A stretch of DNA of 6,173 nucleotides from Ligaoa zhengdingensis (GCF_014384885.1 NZ_JACRST010000050.1:1-6173), one strand, 5' to 3'. Numbered from the stretch's first letter, positions 1-5,632 are shown. The notes: a model not told the origin generated them from the letters alone. Translations and numbers: made by a program.

Positions 1-119
1 CGGGAGATTTTCCCTGAGGGATCGTTTGAGCGCAGAGGTCACTTTGAGGATGCCAAGGGAAATGGTATCGCTCTGGTGGTACCACCGAAAAACGGTGTTG
101 CGCTGGAGATCCAGGGAGA
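1..119. repeat. Terminal redundancy, left copy (circular molecule)
   Basis: This stretch is identical to 6055-6173. The rep reading frame passes through both copies without interruption. The simplest reading is that the sequence is a circle of 6054 bp whose ends overlap by 119 bp. An overlap of this size is typical of an assembler k-mer at a circular contig junction (inference). Confidence 0.93.
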
Positions 120-1395
120 CGGCAAAGCCCACCGTCATGTGATCACAGATGAACTGAAAGAGCTGGAGGACATCAAGGACACGGAGTTTACGATCATGTC
201 CCCGATTTCGTATTTCGGTCGGAAGCGAAATGGGAAAAACGCACGGTATCTCTATGCGATGGTGTTCGATCTGGACGGCGTGGGTATGCCGCAGCTCCGT
301 GACACGCTGCATCAGATGAACAAGGACATTATTCCCAAGGCTACCTTCGTGGTAAACAGCGGGACGGGGCTGCATCTGTATTATGTGCTGACCGAGCCGA
401 TCCCTATGTACCCGCACAATCAGAAGATTTTGAAAGAGCTGAAATACGCTCTCACCCGGCAGATCTGGAACAGGTTTACCTCGTCCATCCGTGAGCCGCA
501 GATGCAGGGTATTTTGCAGGGCTTCCGTGTGGTGGGAACCGGCACAAAGCTGGGAAAGGAATATCCCGTGGTGGCCTATCGGTATGGCGGTGCGGTGGAG
601 CTGGAGAAGCTGTTTGACTATATCCCAGACAGCAACGGTGAGCAGCAGCGCATACAGGCGCTCATGCGAAAGAGCCGCCTGTCACTGGCCGAGGCAAAAG
701 AGAAGTACCCAGACTGGTATGAGCGCCGGGTGGTGAAGAAGGAACGTCGGGGGCGCTGGACGGTGAAGCGGGATCTCTATGACTGGTGGCTGCATCGGAT
801 CGCCGACGAGATCCGTGTGGGCCATCGGTTCTACGGGATTATGACGCTTGCCATCTATGCCAAAAAGTGCGGCATAGACGAAGAAGAGCTGCGCCATGAC
901 GCTTTCGCGCTGATTAAGCCATACGACGATATGAGCGTGGAGGACATCAACCGCTTTACGAAGGACGATGTGGTGTGTGCTCTGGAGATGTTCAATGAGG
1001 ACTATGTGACTTTTCCGAGGGATGATATTGCAAAGATATCTGGTCTGACTATGCCGGTCAATAAGCGGAATTGGCGCAAGCAAAAAGACCATTTGGAGAT
1101 TGCAAGGGCCATTAGGGATATTGGGGTTCGGCAAAAGGGAAAAAAGGATTGGAGAGATGGAAACGGCAGGCATAATGCGGAATGGGAGGTCTATAGGTGG
1201 CGGCAGCAGCACCCGGAAGGGCGCAAGGCGGACTGTATCCGAGATACTGGTCTGAGCAAGCCAACGGTCTACAAATGGTGGGACAGTGAGCCGCCTGCGG
1301 TGTGGCAGGAGGATGGTCACATGGTCGCCAGAGTCCGGCCGTCCCAGGCACTGAGCGATTTGCTGGTGGAGGCTTTGAAAAAGGACGGAGATTAG
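1..1395 (+). CDS. rep: Plasmid replication protein, archaeo-eukaryotic primase (AEP/PrimPol)-like; 3' part of the gene
   Basis: Codons 37-500 of a 500-residue protein that begins at 5947 and crosses the window join; the frame is already open at base 1. It probably primes or initiates plasmid replication in the cytoplasm. Residues 124-130 (VFDLDGV) fit the DxD metal-binding motif I of AEP primases (D126, D128). Residues 156-165 (SGTGLHLYYV) fit motif II with H161. Residues 211-219 (FRVVGTGTK) resemble the strand-turn after motif III, but the usual Asp just before it is not evident (LQG instead). Residues about 285-350 (GHRFYGIM..., KKCGIDEEEL) resemble a primase C-terminal helical domain. Residues about 444-463 (ADCIRDTGLSKPTVYKWW) form a helix-turn-helix, probably for origin binding. 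The internal GTG at 76 is not the start. No clear terminator follows the stop. It could alternatively be an integrated-element replication protein of the same family. The family call is by motif, not by search. Confidence 0.82.
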   Translation, partial: REIFPEGSFERRGHFEDAKGNGIALVVPPKNGVALEIQGDGKAHRHVITDELKELEDIKDTEFTIMSPISYFGRKRNGKNARYLYAMVFDLDGVGMPQLRDTLHQMNKDIIPKATFVVNSGTGLHLYYVLTEPIPMYPHNQKILKELKYALTRQIWNRFTSSIREPQMQGILQGFRVVGTGTKLGKEYPVVAYRYGGAVELEKLFDYIPDSNGEQQRIQALMRKSRLSLAEAKEKYPDWYERRVVKKERRGRWTVKRDLYDWWLHRIADEIRVGHRFYGIMTLAIYAKKCGIDEEELRHDAFALIKPYDDMSVEDINRFTKDDVVCALEMFNEDYVTFPRDDIAKISGLTMPVNKRNWRKQKDHLEIARAIRDIGVRQKGKKDWRDGNGRHNAEWEVYRWRQQHPEGRKADCIRDTGLSKPTVYKWWDSEPPAVWQEDGHMVARVRPSQALSDLLVEALKKDGD

Positions 1396-1567
1396 GGGCT
1401 ATTTGGGGGCCTTTATCCCCGCAGGACGGCGTTTGCGGTGCGCTGAGGGTAGAGATGCTGACCCGCTCTGAAAAGCGGCCCAGAGGGGCGACAAAGAGGC
1501 TTTTTCTCCTTCTATGCGTCCGCAATACGGCGAGGGCAGCATTGCAGGTGGGAACCGAGGAATGATA

Positions 1568-1596
1568 TTGACAATGTAAATAAAATCGAATACAAT
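1568..1596 (+). promoter_or_regulatory. Promoter of the toxin-antitoxin/par operon
   Basis: TTGACA at 1568-1573 and TACAAT at 1591-1596 are separated by 17 bp, close to the ideal vegetative sigma factor promoter. Transcription should start near 1603, about 26 nt ahead of the antitoxin ATG. An imperfect palindrome (ATATTG-A-CAATGT, 1565-1577) overlaps the -35 box. It could be an operator for the antitoxin, since RelB/DinJ antitoxins repress their own operons, but the palindrome is short and unproven. Confidence 0.85.
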
Positions 1597-1628
1597 AGAA
1601 ATACTAAAGGAAGAAAGGGGCTGAAATT

Positions 1629-1901
1629 ATGGCAAGCACGAATATCAATATCCGCATGGATACTGACTTGAAGATGCAGTTTGAGGCTTTTTGCGCTGAT
1701 ATGGGAATGACGATGACAACCGCTTTCAATGTTTTTGCAAAAAAGGCGGTGCGTGAGTATCGTATTCCCTTTGAGATCAGCGGCGAAGTGCCGAATGCTG
1801 TCACGAGAAAAGCAATCGAGGACGTAGAGAATGGGATTGGAATGAGCAGGGCTTTTTCCTCCGTAAAAGAGCTGATGGAGGATCTGAATGCTGACGATTA
1901 A
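1629..1901 (+). CDS. dinJ: RelB/DinJ-family antitoxin
   Basis: A 90-residue antitoxin that should bind and neutralise the YafQ-type toxin encoded next and repress the shared promoter. Residues 3-50 have the ribbon-helix-helix pattern of the RelB/DinJ family: a short N-terminal strand (STNINIRMD), a first helix (KMQFEAFCADMG), a T-rich turn (MTMTTAFNVF) and a second helix ending in REYRIPFEI, a family hallmark. Residues 55-90 are the variable toxin-wrapping tail, ending acidic (EDLNADD). The ATG has AAGGGG at 1615-1620, 8 nt upstream. Its end overlaps the toxin start by 14 nt, so the two are translationally coupled, the usual order being antitoxin first. Length is normal for the family. Confidence 0.9.
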   Translation: MASTNINIRMDTDLKMQFEAFCADMGMTMTTAFNVFAKKAVREYRIPFEISGEVPNAVTRKAIEDVENGIGMSRAFSSVKELMEDLNADD

Positions 1902-2160
1902 GTATCAGACGGCCTTTAAGAAGGACTATAAGAGAATTGTCCGGAGAGGCTATGACGTGCGGCTGCTGGAGGAAGTAATTAGTATTTTGGCGGAACAAAA
2001 GCCGCTGCCGGAGATATATCGGGATCATAACTTGTCCGGAGATTATATCGGGTGCAGGGAATGCCATATAACTCCGGACTGGCTTTTGATCTATGAAATC
2101 AAGAATGATGAGCTTGTTCTCTGCTTGACCAGAACGGGAACGCATAGTGACTTGTTCTGA
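1888..2160 (+). CDS. yafQ: YafQ-family mRNA interferase toxin (RelE superfamily)
   Basis: A 90-residue ribosome-dependent endoribonuclease of the RelE/ParE superfamily; in E. coli the relative YafQ cuts mRNA on the ribosome and is neutralised by DinJ. The diagnostic segments are present: residues 45-51 (RDHNLSG), 57-69 (RECHITPDWLLIY) and 80-90 (LTRTGTHSDLF). H47, H60, D64, W65, R82, H86 and F90 line up with the catalytic and binding residues reported for E. coli YafQ (H50, H63, D67, W68, R83, H87, F91), so the toxin looks intact and active. The ATG lies inside the antitoxin's end, with GGAGG at 1877-1881 spaced 6 nt. The par-like gene follows 28 nt after the stop with no terminator between. 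Confidence 0.93.
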   Translation: MLTIKYQTAFKKDYKRIVRRGYDVRLLEEVISILAEQKPLPEIYRDHNLSGDYIGCRECHITPDWLLIYEIKNDELVLCLTRTGTHSDLF

Positions 2161-2188
2161 AAAATGAGAGGGAGAGCGTGGTGATACG

Positions 2189-2683
2189 GTGGCAAAAACG
2201 ATCCGGCAGATAGCCGACGAGATAGGGGTATCAAAGACAGCGGTAAGTAAGCAAATCGCAAACCTTGGTTTGCGATCAGGTTTGCGAAAAAACGGAAACC
2301 AGTTTGCGATTGATGAACAACAAGAAGCGTTGATAAAACAGGCTTTTTTTGAAAAAACGAAAACTGAAATCGAAAACCAATCGCAAACTAAAACGCAAAC
2401 CGAAAACCACGAAGTTGGCGATTTAGTTTGCGTTTTACGGGCCACCATCGACACGCTACAAGGGCAGCTTGAAGTGAAAGACCGGCAGATCGAGCAGCAG
2501 GCTAAGACCATTACCCGGCTCACTGACGCGCTGACCGCCGCACAGCAGACGGTGCAGGCAGCGCAGGCACTTCATGCCGGAACGATGCACCAGCAGCGTC
2601 TTTCTAGTGAGGTTGGATGTGCTGTTGCTTCGGTAGAGCTGGAACGACCTAAGAGTTTTTGGAGTAAGATTTTTAGAAAATAG
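2189..2683 (+). CDS. Par-like plasmid maintenance protein (N-terminal HTH, coiled coil, DUF536-like)
   Basis: A 164-residue protein starting at GTG; residues 4-24 (TIRQIADEIGVSKTAVSKQI) form a clear helix-turn-helix. Residues 52-75 are a polar linker rich in K, T, Q and N. Residues about 83-131 form a coiled coil. Residues 155-164 (KSFWSKIFRK) are a short aromatic-basic tail. This order matches single-protein partition factors such as staphylococcal pSK1 Par and the DUF536 proteins next to rep genes on Gram-positive plasmids. By analogy it should bind DNA and help partition or copy control; no ATPase partner is encoded. The start has a modest ribosome site (GGTGAT, 2180-2185), so coupling to the toxin is plausible. 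Seven copies of one octamer lie inside its 5' half and could be its own binding site. Function is inferred from architecture. Confidence 0.72.
   Translation: MAKTIRQIADEIGVSKTAVSKQIANLGLRSGLRKNGNQFAIDEQQEALIKQAFFEKTKTEIENQSQTKTQTENHEVGDLVCVLRATIDTLQGQLEVKDRQIEQQAKTITRLTDALTAAQQTVQAAQALHAGTMHQQRLSSEVGCAVASVELERPKSFWSKIFRK
2256..2433. repeat. Array of seven GTTTGCGW octamers inside the par-like gene
   Basis: GTTTGCGA or GTTTGCGT occurs on the + strand at 2268-2275, 2280-2287, 2302-2309 and 2426-2433, and on the minus strand at 2256-2263, 2381-2388 and 2393-2400. The first two copies form a perfect 10-bp inverted repeat (2255-2264/2267-2276) with a TT centre. Start-to-start steps of 12, 12, 22 and 12 bp for close pairs are near whole or double helix turns. 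Forward copies fall in three different reading frames (GLR, QFA, VCV), so protein repetition does not explain them. Likely a protein-binding array: centromere, operator or replication iterons. Confidence 0.75.
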
Positions 2684-2699
2684 AAATGAAGGTGTAACA

Positions 2700-2849
2700 A
2701 TGGAATTTATTGCGGCTATTATAACATTTATTGCAGGCTATTTGGGCGCAACAATGGGAGCGGTTATGAATTGGCCGGATGCGGGAGCTATTGTTGCAAT
2801 AACGGTTATGGGTTTTTTCATTCTAAAAAGAATGAAAAAAGACGAGTAA
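2700..2849 (+). CDS. Small two-helix membrane protein, 49 aa
   Basis: A short gene of unknown function, 16 nt downstream of the par-like gene and last in its operon. The ATG is preceded by AAGGTG (2689-2694) at a 5-nt distance. Residues 2-23 (MEFIAAIITFIAGYLGATMG and on) and about 28-42 (AGAIVAITVMGFFIL) are hydrophobic, joined by a short NWPD turn. The tail is basic (KRMKKDE), so it should be a hairpin in the cytoplasmic membrane with a positive cytoplasmic end. The stop codon is inside the A-run of the operon terminator, so nothing else follows. It could be a type I-like toxic peptide, a membrane anchor for the Par-like protein or an accessory peptide; no motif decides. Good ribosome site, in-operon position and coherent hydrophobic pattern support that it is real. 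Confidence 0.7.
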   Translation: MEFIAAIITFIAGYLGATMGAVMNWPDAGAIVAITVMGFFILKRMKKDE

Positions 2850-2881
2850 AAAAGCTGCAGAGAAGCCTCTGCAGCTTTTTT
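2848..2881. terminator. Bidirectional Rho-independent terminator
   Basis: A perfect 10-bp stem (2853-2862 with 2867-2876, AGCTGCAGAG/CTCTGCAGCT) has a 4-nt AAGC loop and is flanked by a run of A on the left and T on the right. It therefore works on both strands. It ends the + strand operon whose last codon lies in its A-run and the minus-strand secreted-protein gene that stops at 2901. Confidence 0.93.
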
Positions 2882-2900
2882 GTTAGGTCACGCTTTTATT

Positions 2901-3860
2901 TTAGTAGGTAACGGTGACAGCTCTTGCAACGTAAGGGACTACGGTAGCTACGCTGGCGGAGAAACTTGGTGTGCCGTTTACATCAATTCCAACGCTAATA
3001 TCGCCGAAACCAATGGTCTTGTGTGCGTATCCAGCTTGGATATTTACGCTTTCATCGGCAATCATGCCGTAGCGAATGTATGCACTGAAGTAATAGTCCC
3101 TTGCACCACCGGTGCAATAATCACATCTTGGAGAAATTGGAACAAAGTGCATTACAGGAATAAATCGTTCATAGTCAAAGCTTAAATCTTCATCGATGGT
3201 GTTGGAACTTGATACACTTCGATTTTTGTATGTTTTTTGTGTGCAGCCGCTGGTACAGGTGAAAGTTTGAGAAACAGAACCATATTCACTATAACTGTCA
3301 TCGAAAGTTCCAGAAGTGCCCAAAACAAAGGCGTCTTGCAATGCAATAGCAGGATATTCTTGCCATGTTCCCCTTGCCCATACGGAATAGTATTTCTCAC
3401 GGCCAACAGTTTTGATGTAACTGTAATTTGTAGTGATTTTCATATATCCATCATCTGATGTCCAATCGGCTAAAGGAATAGCGTCAAAATTGGAAACGAT
3501 GGTGTTTCCTTCATCATCAACTCGTACATAAGAAGATGAAGTGCTGATGTTATCATAGGTGAGGAAAGAAAGAATTTCTTCTTCGGGTAAATCTTGGTAC
3601 TCTTGACCGGTGTAGTCCAAAATATAAGTTGCAATTTCGTAATCAGAAATGGCAGGATTTGCAGTGTGCACAGCATTCACAAAGTCGTCCAAATTATTAA
3701 AGGTGTTCGTAATTGCTCCACTTTCACTGGTTGTTTGCGTAACTTGAATTGTTGCGTCTGCGATAGCAGATAAGTCAGTTGAACTGTCGGCTGCAAAAGC
3801 GGTAGCAGACATAGTGCAGACCATAGCGAGAGAAAGAATAATCGATAAGGATTTTTTCAT
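2901..3860 (-). CDS. Secreted protein of unknown function (plasmid cargo)
   Basis: A 319-residue exported protein that I do not recognise. Residues 1-23 are a Sec signal peptide: KK at the start, a hydrophobic core (LSIILSLAMVCTM) and an AFA cleavage site after A23 or A24. The mature part is acidic and rich in Ser, Thr and Tyr. Residues 55-100 look helical (NNLDDFVNAVHTANPAISDY, then LPEEEILSFL); from about 140 on it looks beta-rich. Four cysteines come as CTSGC (202-206) and CDYC (246-249), which could form disulfides or hold a metal. There is no LPXTG anchor, lipobox or visible catalytic motif. AAAAGGAGGT sits 7 nt before the ATG. It has its own promoter, leader peptide and terminator and is opposite in strand to every other gene. 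It is visibly more A/T-rich than rep and mob, suggesting separate acquisition. It may be a secreted bacteriocin-like, immunity or host-interaction protein; none is supported over the others. Confidence 0.85.
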   Translation of the reverse strand: MKKSLSIILSLAMVCTMSATAFAADSSTDLSAIADATIQVTQTTSESGAITNTFNNLDDFVNAVHTANPAISDYEIATYILDYTGQEYQDLPEEEILSFLTYDNISTSSSYVRVDDEGNTIVSNFDAIPLADWTSDDGYMKITTNYSYIKTVGREKYYSVWARGTWQEYPAIALQDAFVLGTSGTFDDSYSEYGSVSQTFTCTSGCTQKTYKNRSVSSSNTIDEDLSFDYERFIPVMHFVPISPRCDYCTGGARDYYFSAYIRYGMIADESVNIQAGYAHKTIGFGDISVGIDVNGTPSFSASVATVVPYVARAVTVTY

Positions 3861-3874
3861 GTAAAGACCTCCTT

Positions 3875-3919
3875 TTACTTTGGTGGGCAGGTATGCTTAA
3901 ACTGAGTATATCGGCCCAT
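3875..3919 (-). CDS. Short leader peptide upstream of the secreted protein
   Basis: A 14-codon open frame (MGRYTQFKHTCPPK, then TAA) in the 5' leader of the secreted-protein mRNA. Its ATG follows AGAGGTGAT at a 5-nt spacing, a strong ribosome site. Its TAA is directly followed by AAGGAGG, the ribosome site of the secreted protein, and the two genes are 14 nt apart. Ribosomes ending the leader would sit on the next start signal, so it probably tunes translation by coupling or stalling. The Pro-Pro pair just before the last Lys codon and stop is a known slow context for ribosomes (family knowledge of EF-P-dependent stalling). Expression is not shown. Confidence 0.55.
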   Translation of the reverse strand: MGRYTQFKHTCPPK

Positions 3920-3955
3920 GGGAATCACCTCTTTCTGTGGATGGGATTTAAACAA

Positions 3956-3984
3956 ATTATACTAAAAATCGATGATAATGGCAA
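3956..3984 (-). promoter_or_regulatory. Promoter of the secreted-protein gene
   Basis: Read on the minus strand, TTGCCA (3984-3979) and TATAAT (3961-3956) are 17 bp apart. Transcription should start near 3949, giving a leader of about 90 nt that includes the 14-codon peptide. Just upstream of the -35 box is an AT-rich inverted repeat (ATTTT-GCT-AAAAT, 3989-4001), a possible operator or UP element. Confidence 0.8.
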
Positions 3985-4109
3985 GATAATTTTGCTAAAA
4001 TGACTCGGGCCTGATAATGAGTGTCCCTTGCTGGAGGCAGAGGCAGCGCATGACCGGCAGCACAAGCGACCGATAGACGCAGCCAGCTCCAGCAGTCCAC
4101 GCGGAAGCG

Positions 4110-4192
4110 CGCAAAAGCACTTTCATACTGCCAGCCCATAAAGGGCGGCGGTGTGAAAGTGCTTTTGCGTTACTTTCTCACCAGAAAGTAAC
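4110..4192. other. Candidate oriT: two adjacent hairpins upstream of the relaxase
   Basis: Hairpin 1: 4110-4132 pairs with 4147-4169, with 16 perfect outer pairs (CGCAAAAGCACTTTCA) and only two G-T pairs in the rest. After one bulged A, GCCC (4134-4137) pairs with GGGC (4143-4146) around an ATAAA loop. Hairpin 2: 4169-4178 (GTTACTTTCT) pairs perfectly with 4183-4192 (AGAAAGTAAC) around CACC. Neither is followed by a clear T-run, so they are unlikely to be terminators. Position and shape suit a MOBV transfer origin. A GTGTG at the top of hairpin 1's right arm (near 4151) recalls the bases before the pMV158 nick site, but this is weak. Confidence 0.55.
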
Positions 4193-4199
4193 AAAGAGG

Positions 4200-4228
4200 T
4201 TGCCTTATCGGTAGCTGTATGGTAAAAT
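4200..4228 (+). promoter_or_regulatory. Promoter of the relaxase gene
   Basis: TTGCCT (4200-4205) and TAAAAT (4223-4228) are 17 bp apart, placing a transcription start near 4235, about 20 nt before the GTG at 4256. It lies directly after the second oriT hairpin, so relaxase bound at oriT could repress its own gene, as is known for some mob systems (inference). Confidence 0.65.
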
Positions 4229-4255
4229 GGGAGCAAGATAAAATACGGGAAAACG

Positions 4256-5560
4256 GTGCAGAAGAAAGGACGGGTGAGCGGTATCGGCACAACCATTTCT
4301 GGCATGATGGGACAGGGTAGTATCCGGCATAACAACCGGGAGTTTACAGCGGCCAATGTAGACCGCGACCGGTCGGGGCAGAACATCGTCTTTGTCAACG
4401 AGGATCTGAAGCAGGTCTATCACGAGCTGTTTGACGCGGCGCTGGAGATCTACAACGCCGGGAAGAAAAAGACCAGAGATAAGATCCCGGACTATTACGA
4501 GCATATCCGGCAGAGTAAGCAAGAGAAGCTGTTCCATGAGGCCATCTTCCAGATCGGAAATCTCAGCGACTGCGGCTGCGGCTCGGAGGGTGGCCGGCGG
4601 GCAGCCGAGGCGCTGACGGAGTTCGCAAAAACCTTTCAGGAGCGCAACCCCCATCTCCGGGTGTTCAACATGGTGCTGCATATGGACGAGGCCACGCCGC
4701 ACCTTCATGTAGACTATATCCCGGTGGCAACGGAGCAGACGCGGGGCCTGTCTACGAGGGTGTCCATGAAGCAGGCGCTCAAGCAGCAGGGATTTACCGG
4801 GCTTGGCCGGAAACAGACCGAATGGAAGGCTTGGATGGATCGGGAGAAGGACATGCTGACAGAGATCGCCCAGCAGCACGAATTTGAAATCATTTCTCTT
4901 GGCAGCAACCGGCGGCACATGGACTTGCCGGAGTACCGGGCGGCGATACAGGAGGCCGAGGCCGTGCAAGAGCAGACGGTGGCATCCACGCAGGAGCTGA
5001 CAGACCTGCAGGAGCAGAGGACGGAGCTGAAGCGGGAAATCAAGTCGCTCTCCGGCGCTTCTGCGGCGCTGAAGGCCGCAGAACGGGTGCGGGTGGACTT
5101 TGATGCTATCCGACCGGAAAAAACGCTCACAGGAGCTGTCAAGGGCGTTACGGTGGAGCAGATCAGGGAACTCAAGGCTGCGGCCATGAGCGGCGCAGCG
5201 TCGAAGCAGGAAAATGTGGAGCTGAAAAAGGAAAATGCTGCGCTGAGAAAAGACAAGGCCGAGCTGCAAAAAAAGGTTCCGTCTATCATGGATCGGATGG
5301 AAGCTGCGGCAAAACAGAACCAGCTTGAACGACTCCGGTATGAGAACATGGAACTGAAAGAGGCGCTGGAGGAAGAACGGAGCTTTTCCGACCGGCTGCT
5401 GGAGGGCATCGACCGGGTGCTGGATATGCTGGAGCGGCACCTGCCGAAGCAGCTTCTTGACCTCGTCGATAAGGCGCGGGATCTGCTGCCGGAGCATCAG
5501 TCCTACCGGCAGGAACAGCAGCGAGAGAAAGGCCATTCCTGGGGTGACATGAGCCTGTGA
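4256..5560 (+). CDS. mob: MOBV-family relaxase (Mob/Pre plasmid mobilization protein)
   Basis: A 434-residue relaxase that should nick one strand at oriT, stay attached to its 5' end and lead it into a recipient through a helper conjugation machine. Numbered from GTG 4256, residues 23-30 (IRHNNREF) match the MOBV N-terminal motif; H25 corresponds to the catalytic His22 of pMV158 MobM. Residues 142-151 (HMDEATPHLH) are the HxDExTPHxH metal-binding motif, followed by VDYIPV. The nuclease domain covers about 1-220. Residues about 230-275 and 315-385 are coiled coil, as in other Mob/Pre proteins, probably for dimers or coupling. GTG 4256 has a weak ribosome site; GTG 4274 follows AAAGGA at only 3 nt and would drop six residues, keeping the motifs. 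No type IV secretion or coupling protein is encoded, so transfer needs a helper. Confidence 0.93.
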   Translation: MQKKGRVSGIGTTISGMMGQGSIRHNNREFTAANVDRDRSGQNIVFVNEDLKQVYHELFDAALEIYNAGKKKTRDKIPDYYEHIRQSKQEKLFHEAIFQIGNLSDCGCGSEGGRRAAEALTEFAKTFQERNPHLRVFNMVLHMDEATPHLHVDYIPVATEQTRGLSTRVSMKQALKQQGFTGLGRKQTEWKAWMDREKDMLTEIAQQHEFEIISLGSNRRHMDLPEYRAAIQEAEAVQEQTVASTQELTDLQEQRTELKREIKSLSGASAALKAAERVRVDFDAIRPEKTLTGAVKGVTVEQIRELKAAAMSGAASKQENVELKKENAALRKDKAELQKKVPSIMDRMEAAAKQNQLERLRYENMELKEALEEERSFSDRLLEGIDRVLDMLERHLPKQLLDLVDKARDLLPEHQSYRQEQQREKGHSWGDMSL

Positions 5561-5562
5561 AA

Positions 5563-5607
5563 ATAGCCTGTCCGAAGGCCCTTGCAAACGCCTTTCGGAC
5601 AGGCTAT
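5563..5607. terminator. Hairpin after the relaxase gene, possible terminator
   Basis: Fourteen perfect pairs (5563-5576 with 5594-5607, ATAGCCTGTCCGAA and its complement) extend by GGC/GCC past a bulged T to a 10-nt loop. It begins 3 nt after the relaxase stop. No good T-run follows on the + strand; on the minus strand a short TTTT follows. It may therefore be an imperfect terminator, an mRNA-stabilising hairpin or a binding site. It contains a promoter (separate entry). Confidence 0.6.
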
Positions 5608-5610
5608 AAT
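5582..5610 (+). promoter_or_regulatory. Candidate rep promoter inside the hairpin
   Basis: TTGCAA (5582-5587) lies in the loop of the 5563-5607 inverted repeat and TATAAT (5605-5610) at its right foot, 17 bp apart. Transcription would start near 5617 and run through a leader of about 330 nt to rep. No comparably good promoter was seen closer to rep. A protein bound to the repeat would cover this promoter. Confidence 0.6.
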
Positions 5611-5632
5611 GACAGGTGAAAAGGTAAAAAAA

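Larger units (their letters stand above)
3985..4255. other. Gene-free divergent region between cargo and relaxase genes, likely carrying oriT
   Basis: No credible gene is seen on either strand. From left to right it holds an AT-rich inverted repeat (3989-4001), distant 7-bp arms GCTGGAG/CTCCAGC (4030-4036 and 4087-4093), a long hairpin (4110-4169), a second hairpin (4169-4192) and the relaxase promoter (4200-4228). In MOBV plasmids the transfer origin usually lies just upstream of the relaxase gene as one or more inverted repeats, so this is where oriT is expected. Confidence 0.6.

Noticed and set aside
1..119. Terminal direct repeats of a transposon or integrative element
   Set aside because: The repeats are internal to a single intact rep gene and no transposase or integrase is present; circular overlap explains them.
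76..1395. Rep starting at GTG 76 as a 439-residue protein
   Set aside because: The frame is open upstream to base 1 and, across the circular join, to an ATG at 5947 with GGAGG at the right distance.
1302..1565. 87-codon + frame spanning the end of rep and the gap before the antitoxin
   Set aside because: It starts inside rep in another frame, has no good ribosome site and no family resemblance. The region 1396-1567 holds only weak stems (for example CCGCT/AGCGG near 1463-1478).
2256..2433. CRISPR array
   Set aside because: The repeats are 8 bp, in both orientations and unevenly spaced, with no cas genes. They lie inside a coding gene.
1801..2523. 240-codon minus-strand open frame across the toxin-antitoxin and par-like genes
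   Set aside because: It is antisense to three genes with clear family signatures and ribosome sites. Its translation is Ser/Cys/Phe-rich and featureless.
2880..3185. 101-codon + frame opposite the secreted-protein gene
   Set aside because: It begins in the terminator's T-run and lies opposite a gene with a signal peptide, promoter and ribosome site.
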